Assembly: GCA_027600665.1 (NCBI GenBank)
Contig: JADGJL010000386.1
Coordinates: forward strand, 1-23,206
Source of the DNA: Irineochytrium annulatum
Lineage: Eukaryota; Chytridiomycota; Chytridiomycetes; Chytridiales; Chytridiaceae
Direction of reading: 5' to 3'
DNA length: 23,206 nucleotides
The notes under the pieces are model-generated. The model searched no databases. It saw only the letters and a list, made by a program, of their open reading frames with translations, and had not been told where the DNA came from. Below, in pieces: positions 9,701-19,436 of this stretch. Position numbers and translations under genes: made by a program. Every line of letters starts with the position of its first letter. Positions within the stretch are counted from its first letter, which is position 1.

Positions 9701-12700
9701 CTGCATGGAGAAATTTAAGATTTGGATACCGCTAGTTGCGAATTGGCTAGATTCAAAGTGAATTGAGCGAGCCGCAAGCATAAAAGCTGGCGTGACGACA
9801 AGTTCGGGCCTGCCCCCACCGCCATCTGACCGCAAGCTGGCCATAGACCCAATTATATTCTCATAGTCATCCAGCAAAGGAATCGCAGCGCTAAACCGAT
9901 TCATATGAATGATGATCTTTAGGTTATCAATAAATGTTTTGGCAGGCACAGTTTGTGGCATTGGAATATCAAAAGAGTTCAAAAGGCGCTGGGTGTTCTG
10001 CTTAATTTGATTTCTCATCTGATTAATTTCCTCAGCCTTAAAGCTCTCCATCCTTTCAAGCTCTTTTTTGTAGTATAAAACAATATCGATCGCTTTTCCC
10101 AAGGCGCTTGGGTGGAAAACCGAATGAATCTTATCAAACCACAGATAGAAAGTCTCCACGTCACTTGCGACAGAAGGTTCGTCCTCGAAATTCTGAAGAT
10201 ATAAATCCATCACAACAAACGCTAGGGGTATCATTTGAAACCGCGGCCGGCTAATTCGTGCCGATGCTGAACTGAGGACAACGCTTTGCAGTAAGGAAAG
10301 AGAGAAACCGTCGGCAAGGACTTTCCACTTAATCTTCCGCAAACCAAAATCCACCTTCGAGCTGCGTATTCTCCCAAAGATATCGACATCCCAACTGCGC
10401 GGATAATTTGTCACAAATCCATGCAAAAGTTTTGATTCAAAAAGTATTGTCGACAGCGGACTCTCTGAACCGATTTTTAAGCCATCCATTCTGGTATTGA
10501 AGCTATACAAAAAGGGTGCTGCCTCAGAAATCGCAACCCTAGAGACTTCGCGAACTCCCTTTGATCGTTTTCTAGAGTAAAACAAGATGATCTCGAAAAT
10601 TTCATTAATTTCGGCCCCTAAGACTGACTGCGCCGTAATAATTTGATCCAACAAATTTGCATTGAAGTACGCTTCAACAAATCCAAGCTGCAATGTCGCC
10701 TTTAGCAAAGTGCAACCTTTAGCAAACTCGGTTGCAAGCGACTGGGCAATACGGCCAACAGCGCCAACGCTTGGAAGCGAAAACCCTAAACTCTCTCCTG
10801 CTAAACTCTCATGCGACGGTGACTGCGGTTGCGGGTTCACCCTGGAGCCAAAAATGATTGTATGCTGCTCCAGCGAAGCGACGAACAGTGAGCCTATCTC
10901 TGATGCTGAAGCGTCCTGATCAACCAGAAGTGCCAACCCGCCTAGTGAGTAAGTGCACTTCAAAGACGAGATCAACTTGGACTCGAGCGACATATCGTTG
11001 ATAACGAGTTGGACATTTAAGCCCCCAGCAAACGAGTTGCTCTCCAACTTACGCTCGCTCTGCTCATTCGACGTCAGATCATTTAACAGTGCTTGCATCA
11101 TGCTGATACTTGAGTCCTCGTCACCCCACTTTTCAAAAAACGAGTGCAACTTGAGCAGACTGATCGGCAGTGATATTTTGATGCCGCCAACACATACGTA
11201 TAGACCCACACGCCCCTCAGACTCGGCCTTAAGATTTGACAACCGTCCCTCCATTTCCTTACAGCTCGATAAACTCGATGTTACATCAAAGAGGTTCAAA
11301 GCCAACAAGCTGTCGCCGTCAGACGCATTACTCTTTCGTATTTCATTGACCACGAGATTTATGCTGTTGATACTGCCGACGACAGAATACTGCAACCTTG
11401 GCTGGTCAGCATTTATGATAGCACCCTTCGAACTCAAATCCATGAAGAATATCGTTGATACATGCGTCTCCTTCACGACAGTCGAGACGTGCAAGTTATG
11501 AGCGGAAGCGGATATATCGCATTTGCCAATAAACACAGACCCGAAAGCATTATAGCAAGCCGTCCGTGACGGATTCGTAACTTTAACCGGCCCAGTCGTT
11601 GCGGTGAATGAACGAATCGCGGTCAAGTTTTGCGCAAGAAGTCGAAAGAGGTTTGGGTTAACGTTCAACCCGAGACGAACAATGTTAATTGCGTACATTA
11701 ATTCGGTGTATTTTTTAGAAGTGAAAGACGCAGCGGCAGACGCTCCCGAGATTCGCCTGCTAATACGATTTCCTTCTCCCTTCGAACGAGACTTCGTTCG
11801 TCGAGGCCCTGATATGACAGCGCCACCTATAACGGTATCTGCATCCATCACAAAAGATCCCAGCTCAAACGAGAGTCCATCGAAAAATAGCTCATTGTTA
11901 TCGCACCCTGGCTCAAAAACCATTATTCTGATCTTTGATATGTCAACGGCGGTGACAGATCCAATATCAGAAAAATCTGAACTTCGTTTTTTAGCAGCCT
12001 GACCCTTCGCTTTAAACAAGTCCAAAAGGATTTGCGCGTTAGGAACGTCCAGGTGCTCCCATGCTCTCCATCCGCGGAGACTCTGCAGTATAGCGTCGTA
12101 AGCATCCGGGGGGAAGCGAGTATCTACAGTCCGCTCTGGCCGAAACGCTGCATCTTGCCTTTGAAGAAGTTTTAAGCAGTATCGGATGTGAGATAAGAGC
12201 TTCCAGTTGGTGTCACTTTGATAATCCCGGTTCCACCCTAATAGCCAAATGTTTGATGGTGAGGAGAGAAATATCGGGTCTCCCAACAAGCTTCTTCTTG
12301 CGGCGGCTTCTATGATATCGAACACAAGAAATTGGAGTTCGGTCTTCATTGCGCTTAAAGCACACTGAGTCCCAACGGCGAGGTACTCCCACGCGTCCAT
12401 CCACACAGCTACAGATGGTAACAACACGGCAATTGTGTGGTTCAAAGATATCATATCGACTCGCTCGGAAAGAACTTCGGCAGTCATTTTGTTGAGACCA
12501 TGATCTGTTTGCGAGTAATCTAGCATCCACGCTAAGCGGGCGTTGGTTAAGGATACTTCCGAGAAACAGGGATATTTCGCAATATCGAGGTAGGGCTCAT
12601 ACCCGGCCGTATTACTTCGCAACGATTGAGGAATCGATGTATTTACACCGGCAAGAGTGCGATCAAGACACCTCATAGTTACACCGAAATTTCCTATGTC

Positions 12701-15700
12701 GACTATTGCCCTCCCATTTGCGGCGGCGAGCTCGTGAGAACGGTTCCAGCTCCTGTATGTTACACGGCCAACAACCTTCTCTATTTGTATCTCCGTGCTT
12801 TTAAAAATATACTCCCGATTGTACGAATCGTCATTCAGGTGGAATAGTGGCTCTTCCACAAAATCGATAGCAATTTTCGGAATGCAGAAAGCCCAGGAAA
12901 TGCCGGATCTCTCTTCTACTTCACGGCGATCTAATGACCTCATGAATGCGAGATGGAACGCGTCCAAAGTCGAATCGTCATTTACATTCTAACAAAACGA
13001 TAAATATATCAAAAAGAGAGACCTTTATACCGAAAAAAAGGGAGTCACAAGTGGCAGAAGAACCTGGGGCGCAAATGGTGTCACCAAAATGTGTAGCGGG
13101 CGATTCGTTTCCAAAGTAATGGTTATGCCAAAGAAGTCATCTTTTGCCAGATCCAAACTTAGGATCTCAGAATCGTTTAAAACTCCATTTGTTGAGTCCA
13201 ATTCGCTGTCCTTAAACAAATCGCCTTTCACAGGAATAAAAGCACGTCGGTTATCAAACATTCCAGCTCCTTTAACGGTAACGGCTTTAAAAGGACGGAG
13301 CACACCGCGATACGGTAAGCCAGTCATTGTCCCTTGGTAGCCTTGAGGAAGTTTGCCCGGCAAATAACTTCAACGAATTAACAATAAATCATTGACGGAT
13401 CTAACCTTTCATCATTTGATACCACTCCGTCCGGTAAAGCGATTTGGAAGGTTAGCAACGAAAACGGTGGCGCAAAAATTGGGGCAGTTTGGCTTAGGCG
13501 AGGGTCGTACGCTTTATTCTTACTCAGCCCTTCCAATAAATCATCGTCATTGTAAAGATAGGAACATCTGCAAGTCTCAGCATCTTGCTCGATCAATTGC
13601 TTCAGCAAACTAGTTCGCGTTTGCTCAGAATCAGCAGCGTGCCCGTAAATGCAAATGGAACAACGCCAAAATATCCGGAAAACTTCCAGCCAAGGATCAT
13701 CTTTACCACCGACGAGCTCCCGATCTCCCGGTGTTCTTAACAACGCTCGGCAAACGAAATTGGGTACGTAGATAACAGTCCGGCTACTCCAATGATCCCG
13801 CGCGAAGTTATCAACTTGAACTGACAATCCCTTTAAAGCTCGTATTGATAAAGCTACATTTGGGTCATCATCACTGCTTATGACTAAATCAATTGGATGA
13901 ACCACAAGGTAGATTGTGTCGAGTTCAGGAGTTCCAGGGTCGACGTAAAGACTGTTATCACGATCGACCAGATGGAAAAGGAAGCTGTTTAGAGTCGCCA
14001 GAAGCCCCACAATAAACGGCGAATCAATTTCCCCTGTGACGCTCCCTACTTCCAATCTCCAATCGGCAGCGTAACACGAAAACCTGGGCCGTGGACCAAA
14101 GAGACGATTTCCAATCACGTGGACACCTGCCAATAATCAGACCGCACTCCACAGTTTCAAGCATACCATCAATCTCGATTCCATTTTTAAATTTCGAGTT
14201 GGAGTTCAGCATTGATATATGGTCGCCGTTAAAGTTTAAAAGTCGCGTCCAGCGAATAGCCTCGGTTTTGACAATAAGCGCTAATAGTGATCGTTAGCAA
14301 CGCACTGTAGGTCCTAGGCCTTACAGTGAAAAAATTCAGTGCTCTTGTTTGAGACCGAAACTTCATCGACGTATATAACGGCATTGGAAATGCACGAGTA
14401 AAAATTCTCTGGTAAAAGCACAATCGCCCGCGAAACATTAGCGTTTAAAATCAACTCGAACATATTCCACGGCCCCTAATCTAATGTGAGTGATTGCAAC
14501 CTTAAGGTGCTAACCCGAAATGCCTCTTTCTTTCTTGCACGAGATATGTGCTTCTCAGGCTCAGAAATCCTCGCGCGATATTCCTCCAAAGTAGAAACAT
14601 TTGAATTCTCCCCGAAGTAATTACCGGCAATATCTATGAAAGCCCTAATAAGGAATCCATACACCTTAAAGCATGTGTCTGAGGCCTATGACAATTAAAC
14701 TACGTATAAGATAGCTCATTACGTACCATAATATTTAAGGTCATTGAGTCAACTAATCCAGGCTTCTGGGTCGAATGGAATTTATAAACGCCAGCGAGGG
14801 ACACATTTTTGATGTAGCCAACATCTTTAGCATCCGCGGTGAGAAATGGGCCCAGTGTGTTGCAAAGGGGAAACGACATTCGAGCACGTCCGTCGAAAGC
14901 CTAGTCAGGCGTTAACCACGCAAAAGTTGACCGTTTTACCTACCTTGACGTCGAAATCAATGGTGAATGCCGGCGGAGAGAGCAAAAGGAAAGGAAGATT
15001 TAAAGAGGCCTGAAGGGTTTCGAGCTTCAGGCACAAAAAGCCTGCAAGATGGTTAGACATCGCCAAAATCAACCCACTAAACTGTTCTCGTTTACGTCGC
15101 ATGGTTGGTAGACGACATTGTTATGATTCGTGTACAGAAATAACTCGCAATCTTGAAGAGCAAACGATATAGCATATCGAATGGGTACAAAATACAGTGA
15201 GTCTAGTGGTGGCCCCGAGCTGAAGTCCGCAACGAGGTCCTCGACAAGAGTGATATGGTCGCGCAAAATGAAGATGCGGGTATTTAGCAACGCGACGTGA
15301 AACCCCCAACTTCTCTCAGCGTTCCAAACGAGAGGATTCGGCATCGTTCCCTCCAAATGCAGCCGTTTCGAGTCTACGAAGGTGGAGAAGTCCAGACTCG
15401 AAACTATTGCCAAATCCAAAAGGTCCAGGCTCAATATAGTCGTCGATCCGGCTTCTGAAGATATTAAAGGGATCGCCAAAACCATTTTTGATCCGGAGGC
15501 AAACTTGAAGTCTAACCAACCGGGCGGCCTCGACCCCGATTTCAAGCGCAAGTCTTCTTCTCCCTGGACGTCCGTATACTTCCAGTCCTGCGAAAATTAA
15601 TAAATAGTGGAGGGGCAATATTTTCAACCTTTGACCGTTCTCGAAAGGGTATCCTGAGAGTAGATTGTCCCTCAAACTCAAATGACAAATCAAATGCTTC

Positions 15701-17249
15701 ATGCATTCGGCGACCGCCACGCGAGGAAATCGGAGTCGCTGTTGCAGTTCTATATGAATACGGGAAGAAGAAGGTTTGGAGTAATAGCCTTTATAGACTA
15801 TTAGGCAATTTAGAGGATTTTAATAAAACCTCTGCCGATGCGACCATGGCCCGTAATTAACTGTTGCGTTTGTAAATACGAAGCGCAATCCCCACTGCGG
15901 CGGGGTGAGATTATCGACCGGTGCAGTATTCTCCAGGTCCCCACTTATACGAATAACCCCTGAAGTTCTTAATACAAGACAGACGTGTATGCTTCATACC
16001 GGCTGAATCGCACAGATAGGAACATTCACAAGATTCCGATTCTACTAACGTTTCCGACTGAGCATATTCGTCGTTAACTTGCTTTTTCAGTTGGGCTTCC
16101 TCGGGAACGTTGTAACGTGCAAGCCCAAACCATTCAAACGAGCCCGAAGACGGCACGTCGTTGTTTTCGCCACGATCCTTCTGAAAAACGTTTTCAAGAA
16201 TCCCCCTCTTTCGTGAAGGCCTAAAACGAGTGAGACACCTTTCCCGACAACAAAACGCACATTCCAGTTCTCATCCGGGCAGCTTGATTCAGCGAAGGCT
16301 CCCTGTAATCTACGTTTTTGATAAAAAAAAACTTTGGAGATGACATTTTTGCGTTGAAGCGCATCGAAAAGTCATCTTTGGGTGAGCGCGGCTGGTTGAT
16401 GGCTTAAAAACTTGATAATTGCAATGTTGATGCCGCTTACCTCGGTAGTCCCGTATTCCCCTGTAATGTCCTTATACTGAGCTATAAAAATCTTTGGAAC
16501 ATCTTGGTTCCCAATGACTACAGCCCCTTTATTACCAACAAACTCGACAGGCAAAAATCTGCTAAGCGGATGAATCTTTCGTTCAGCAGCGGGACGCATC
16601 GCGTCTATGACGTTGAAATTCAGTGTAGTGAACGCGTCCCCTGACTGGCCGGCATCGTGGGAGGATCCGCGCACCGACTCGAGATCACCGGATGTCTGCG
16701 ATATATGCGAGCCGTTTACCTCCAGAATACTCTGCAGAAACTCGTATGCATCCGTTCTATTGTAAAGAAACCACTCCAAGCCATCCAGGCGCACTTTAAA
16801 CCGGCATAACGTTGCAGAATTGGGGCCATTTGCCGCCTTAACTCGAAATAACCAGTATCGAAACGTAATATGACCACGAAGTATCCCAATAGATTGATTT
16901 GTAGACCTGTATCGGAAGTTCTTGAACATGATTTTCCCAGTAAGAGGCGCGAAGGCGATGGAATCTGAAAGTTCACGGATACAAGTTGCAAGCAGCTTCT
17001 TACCGAGGCTTATCCATATTTTGTATCTTCTCCAAGTATAAACGCAGACAATGCTCGAAAGGACTCGCGCCAGAATTTGGTTCAAGTAGAAAAAGTAGAT
17101 CAAAGAAACGACAGCCTGAAATTACCGTTAGAGTTGGCGAGTTCAGAATTCTCTACCGTAACAAATGTAAGAATGGCGAATCTCCAAAGCTGAGCTGAAA
17201 TGACAGTTAGAGAAGACGCCAGGAAGGCTCTACCATCATTGGCGGTCAT
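6760..17249 (-). CDS. CSF1: CSF1 bridge-like lipid transfer protein (BLTP1/Tweek family)
   Basis: Seventeen exons: 17157-17249, 17004-17115, 16441-16964, 16261-16391, 16000-16220, 15830-15959, 15629-15788, 15083-15587, 14944-15041, 14727-14900, 14515-14685, 14325-14475, 14167-14280, 13406-14126, 13031-13367, 7739-12988 and 6760-7698. They total 9831 nt, a closed frame of 3276 aa, slightly longer than yeast Csf1 as I recall it. The family forms long hydrophobic grooves that carry phospholipid between the ER and other membranes; yeast Csf1 supports phosphatidylethanolamine supply for GPI anchors. Seen: an N-terminal membrane helix (about 21-42), the conserved GKIMFKNFRYRS and HITFRYWLFRV, LEWFLYNRT, QWGLRF with NYGPWSHRQR, ILRDHITLVEDLV with SSGPPLD, NYFGE, GNRLFG with VGSVTGEI, and the C-terminal WLGVNRERIP. 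A charged helix with coiled-coil character lies in the large exon. The start is the first in-frame ATG after a TGA at 17313-17315. Introns are only 38-49 nt. Confidence 0.95.
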
Positions 17250-17500
17250 CGCGTCCTCGCCAGGCGAGTATTGACTGTCTCTCCGTCTTTTCACTCGCGT
17301 CTTTTCGTGGGTTCAAGCCGCTGGTTTTCCTTGGCCATGCACTGCAGTTCAGCATGCGAGCTTATGTTCAATTATCTACTTGTTTCCGTCTTCGCCCCCT
17401 TCGCGCATGGGGTCTACATGTTATCACTCGCCAAGTGCACTGCCTGACTTTGAAGTGAGAGTGGACAACTTTGTCCGATATTTGAATACACGAGTGGCCG
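17250..17500. promoter_or_regulatory. Divergent promoter region of CSF1 and the small plus-strand gene
   Basis: The 251-bp gap between two divergently read starts must hold both promoters and 5' leaders. No clear TATA box is visible. Plus-strand ATGs at 17354 and 17408 precede the chosen start of the small gene; the first opens a short frame that stops before it. Confidence 0.45.
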
Positions 17501-17997
17501 ATGATCGGAGTCGTTGCAGTTCTCGGCCTCCTTGGCACCGCCCTTCTCCTCCTCTCCATCGCAATAGGTACGTAGGCCGTAGTGTTGGCCCTATGAGTCT
17601 CTTCAGTGTGTCCTGTTCTGACTCCTGCCGCTTAGGTTGGGCCTCAATTTATCGCGTTCTCCTCACCAACCTCCCTCCGTTGCGGGCAAAGCTACGTGCG
17701 CTCCTCCCGTCGTCGCTAAGCCAACGTGGTCACCTGAAGGACGGCTCGCCGTGTGCATCCTCCACCCGCGGCCACGCCAAGCGTCCTATCCATTCAGCCG
17801 CATCGACGCAGCCGCTTGTAGGCGGGGAGGACGGCGACGAGGTGTGGGAGGTCGAGAAATCGCCGGATGGCCGGAAGAGTGCCGAGTCTTCCGGAAAGGA
17901 GGATGACGGTGCGCCGGGCAATTGTAGAGAGGCCGCGAGGAGGATACGGAGGAGACGCTCGGTGACCTTTAAACGGACGGTGGAGGTGCATACGTAG
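17501..17997 (+). CDS. Hypothetical small single-pass membrane protein
   Basis: Two exons, 17501-17567 and 17636-17997, joined over a 68-nt intron (donor GTACGT, acceptor CTTAG), give 142 aa. The first 23 residues, MIGVVAVLGLLGTALLLLSI and onward, form a strong hydrophobic helix fit for a signal anchor or signal peptide. The rest is polar: a Ser/Gly-rich linker, an acidic patch (GEDGDEVWEVE), then a basic tail with RRIRRRR and the ending VTFKRTVEVHT. I do not recognise a family. A competing model needs no intron: ATG at 17408 in the exon 2 frame gives 196 aa without the hydrophobic start. I prefer the spliced model because of the donor quality and the membrane helix. It diverges from CSF1 and converges on the ZCCHC10-like gene. 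Confidence 0.5.
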
Positions 17998-18471
17998 TGC
18001 GTGCCCGTATATATATGTGGTTTTTTCTTGCTTGCCGGTTACTTAAATGGAAAGATCGTCTTTGCCGTTTATCTGTATGTGTTATTAAATGCTATGTCCT
18101 CCTTTGCCGCTTTGGAAAAAAGGAGCGGCTGGTATGGTTATGTTTCTACCGTTACTGAAATTTTGGGCTTTAAGTCACCCCCTGCCGATTGTTCAGTACT
18201 TGCCTGTAAACATTCGTTTGTTTTTCCAATTTATTTTATGCTGTTTACATCGGTCAGTCAATAAGCACGGCAAACAAGATTGTTGTTTGCCTTCTTTTGT
18301 ATTTGGTATGCAATTTGTAACGGCAAGTATTGTGGCAACGAAATTTACAGATGACGGTCGACCACTAGCCCTTCGCGCGCCGTAATATAAACTTCTCTCG
18401 ACCCAACGATCGAGGACACTGGAGACACCCAGTATGCTACTTCCCTAACTCCCCCCAAGTCCCAAAGCGCC
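17998..18471. other. Convergent spacer with two 3' ends
   Basis: This AT-richer 474-bp stretch lies between the stop codons of the small plus-strand gene and the minus-strand ZCCHC10-like gene, so it should hold both 3' untranslated regions. The plus-strand frames at 18001-18264 and 18089-18385 are hydrophobic, T-rich products of composition and are not supported as genes. A minus-strand AATAAA lies at 18230-18235. Confidence 0.5.
18230..18235 (-). terminator. Candidate poly(A) signal of the ZCCHC10-like gene
   Basis: AATAAA on the minus strand, about 236 nt after the stop of the ZCCHC10-like gene. No exact plus-strand hexamer was found for the convergent small gene. Confidence 0.35.
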
Positions 18472-19113
18472 TCAACCTTTCGCATCGTCCTTCTCCGTCT
18501 TCGCCTTTTTCTTCGCCAGACCCTTCTCCTCCTCACTCTCATCCGAGCTATCGCTGCTATCGCTATCATCACTGTCACTATCACTGCTATCACTGCTATC
18601 ATCGCTGCTGCTGTCCTCGGTCTCCTCGTCCCTCCCGCGCTTCTTCCGCTCCTTCTCCTTCTCCTTCAAGATCTTGTCCGCAAGCCCGCGCCGGTCCGCG
18701 TTGACGCCCTGCGGTATGGCGGCATTGGAGCCCGCCCCGGAGCCGGAGGAGCGGGAGAGGAGTTCAGAAGCAGGCCGGCCGAACTTTTTGGGGTTCTCAA
18801 GTTGTTGGGTCCGAGACGGTCGAGAGTTGTAGGCGCGGGCGCCTTTGCATTGGTAGGTGAAGTGGCCGAATTCTGTACAATCGGAAAGAACTTTAGCTTA
18901 AAAGTTCAGTTTTAAGGAGCCGTGGCAGGATCATAGTGCGAGCGATCCATCGAATGGCAGCAGTCCGCCGACTGAGGCACAACACTTACGCAAGCACTTT
19001 TGGCACTGAAATCCCGCAGCGCTCTTGTTGTTATTCCCTCCTCTGCTGCCGCCCTTAAGCTGCGAGAGCGAGCTCACCATGGGGACCTGGCCACCGAAGA
19101 CATTATTGCTCAT
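18472..19113 (-). CDS. ZCCHC10-like CCHC zinc knuckle protein
   Basis: Two exons, 18990-19113 and 18472-18872, with a 117-nt intron, give 174 aa. The intron falls inside the zinc knuckle: exon 1 ends in CQKCL and exon 2 continues with FGHFTYQC. Together they make C-x2-C-x4-H-x4-C (Cys37, Cys40, His45, Cys50). The following KGARAYNSRPSRTQQLENP matches the ZCCHC10 family, small nuclear proteins thought to bind RNA or work with RNA-processing factors; the exact role is not well known. Residues after about 110 are low-complexity: Lys/Glu-rich, then a long Ser/Asp/Glu tract (a likely casein kinase 2 target), then a Lys-rich end that could act as nuclear signal. The start is the ATG just before NNVFGGQVP. 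It lies downstream of RNR1 on the same strand. Confidence 0.88.
18545..18615. repeat. Imperfect trinucleotide-phase repeat coding a Ser/Asp tract
   Basis: The plus strand shows repeated gctatc, actatc and gctgct units in phase 3. On the minus strand they encode the DSSDSSDSDSDDSDSS part of the ZCCHC10-like protein. Such tracts often vary in length between strains; here its period keeps the frame. Confidence 0.6.
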
Positions 19114-19436
19114 CCTTGATCGCCTGTGAAAGGTGGACTTGACAAACTCGACGGGTATGTCAATCAGATTATGGTTTTCTCCATTTATTTCACCTGGACT
19201 TTATCTGTATAATATATACGGTGGGAGGAAAGAGCTACTCTTAAGAGAGATAGAAGCTGTTGTCGCATCCGGGGCGTATGCAGTAACTAAGTGTGAAGAT
19301 AGCGGAGGGACAACATAGATAAAAGAAGAACCGAACTGAGGGGATAAATTAACGGTCGGCATTAAATAGACAACAAAAACAAGGCAAACGTGAAACAAAA
19401 ATAGGAGCGCACAAAAAACATCTAAGCTCTGTCAAA
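19114..19436. other. Spacer between RNR1 stop and the ZCCHC10-like start
   Basis: The 323-bp gap holds the RNR1 3' untranslated region and the promoter of the next gene on the same strand. The plus-strand frame at 19133-19318 has no family resemblance and is not called. A minus-strand AATAAA lies at 19184-19189. Confidence 0.5.
19184..19189 (-). terminator. Candidate RNR1 poly(A) signal
   Basis: AATAAA on the minus strand 247 nt after the RNR1 stop, and only about 70 nt before the ATG of the downstream gene. If used, the RNR1 transcript would run into the promoter of the ZCCHC10-like gene. Confidence 0.35.

Noticed and set aside
11604..12002. Antisense open frames within CSF1 exon 16 (also 10953-11501 and 9203-9499)
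   Set aside because: They are shadows of the 5.25-kb exon, with no recognisable domain and no own splice or start context.
17305..17325. tRNA T-loop-like GGTTCAAGCC
   Set aside because: No A box, acceptor stem or anticodon arm can be folded around it.
19133..19318. 61-codon plus-strand frame between RNR1 and the ZCCHC10-like gene
   Set aside because: Short, without family resemblance, and in a gap needed for a 3' end and a promoter.
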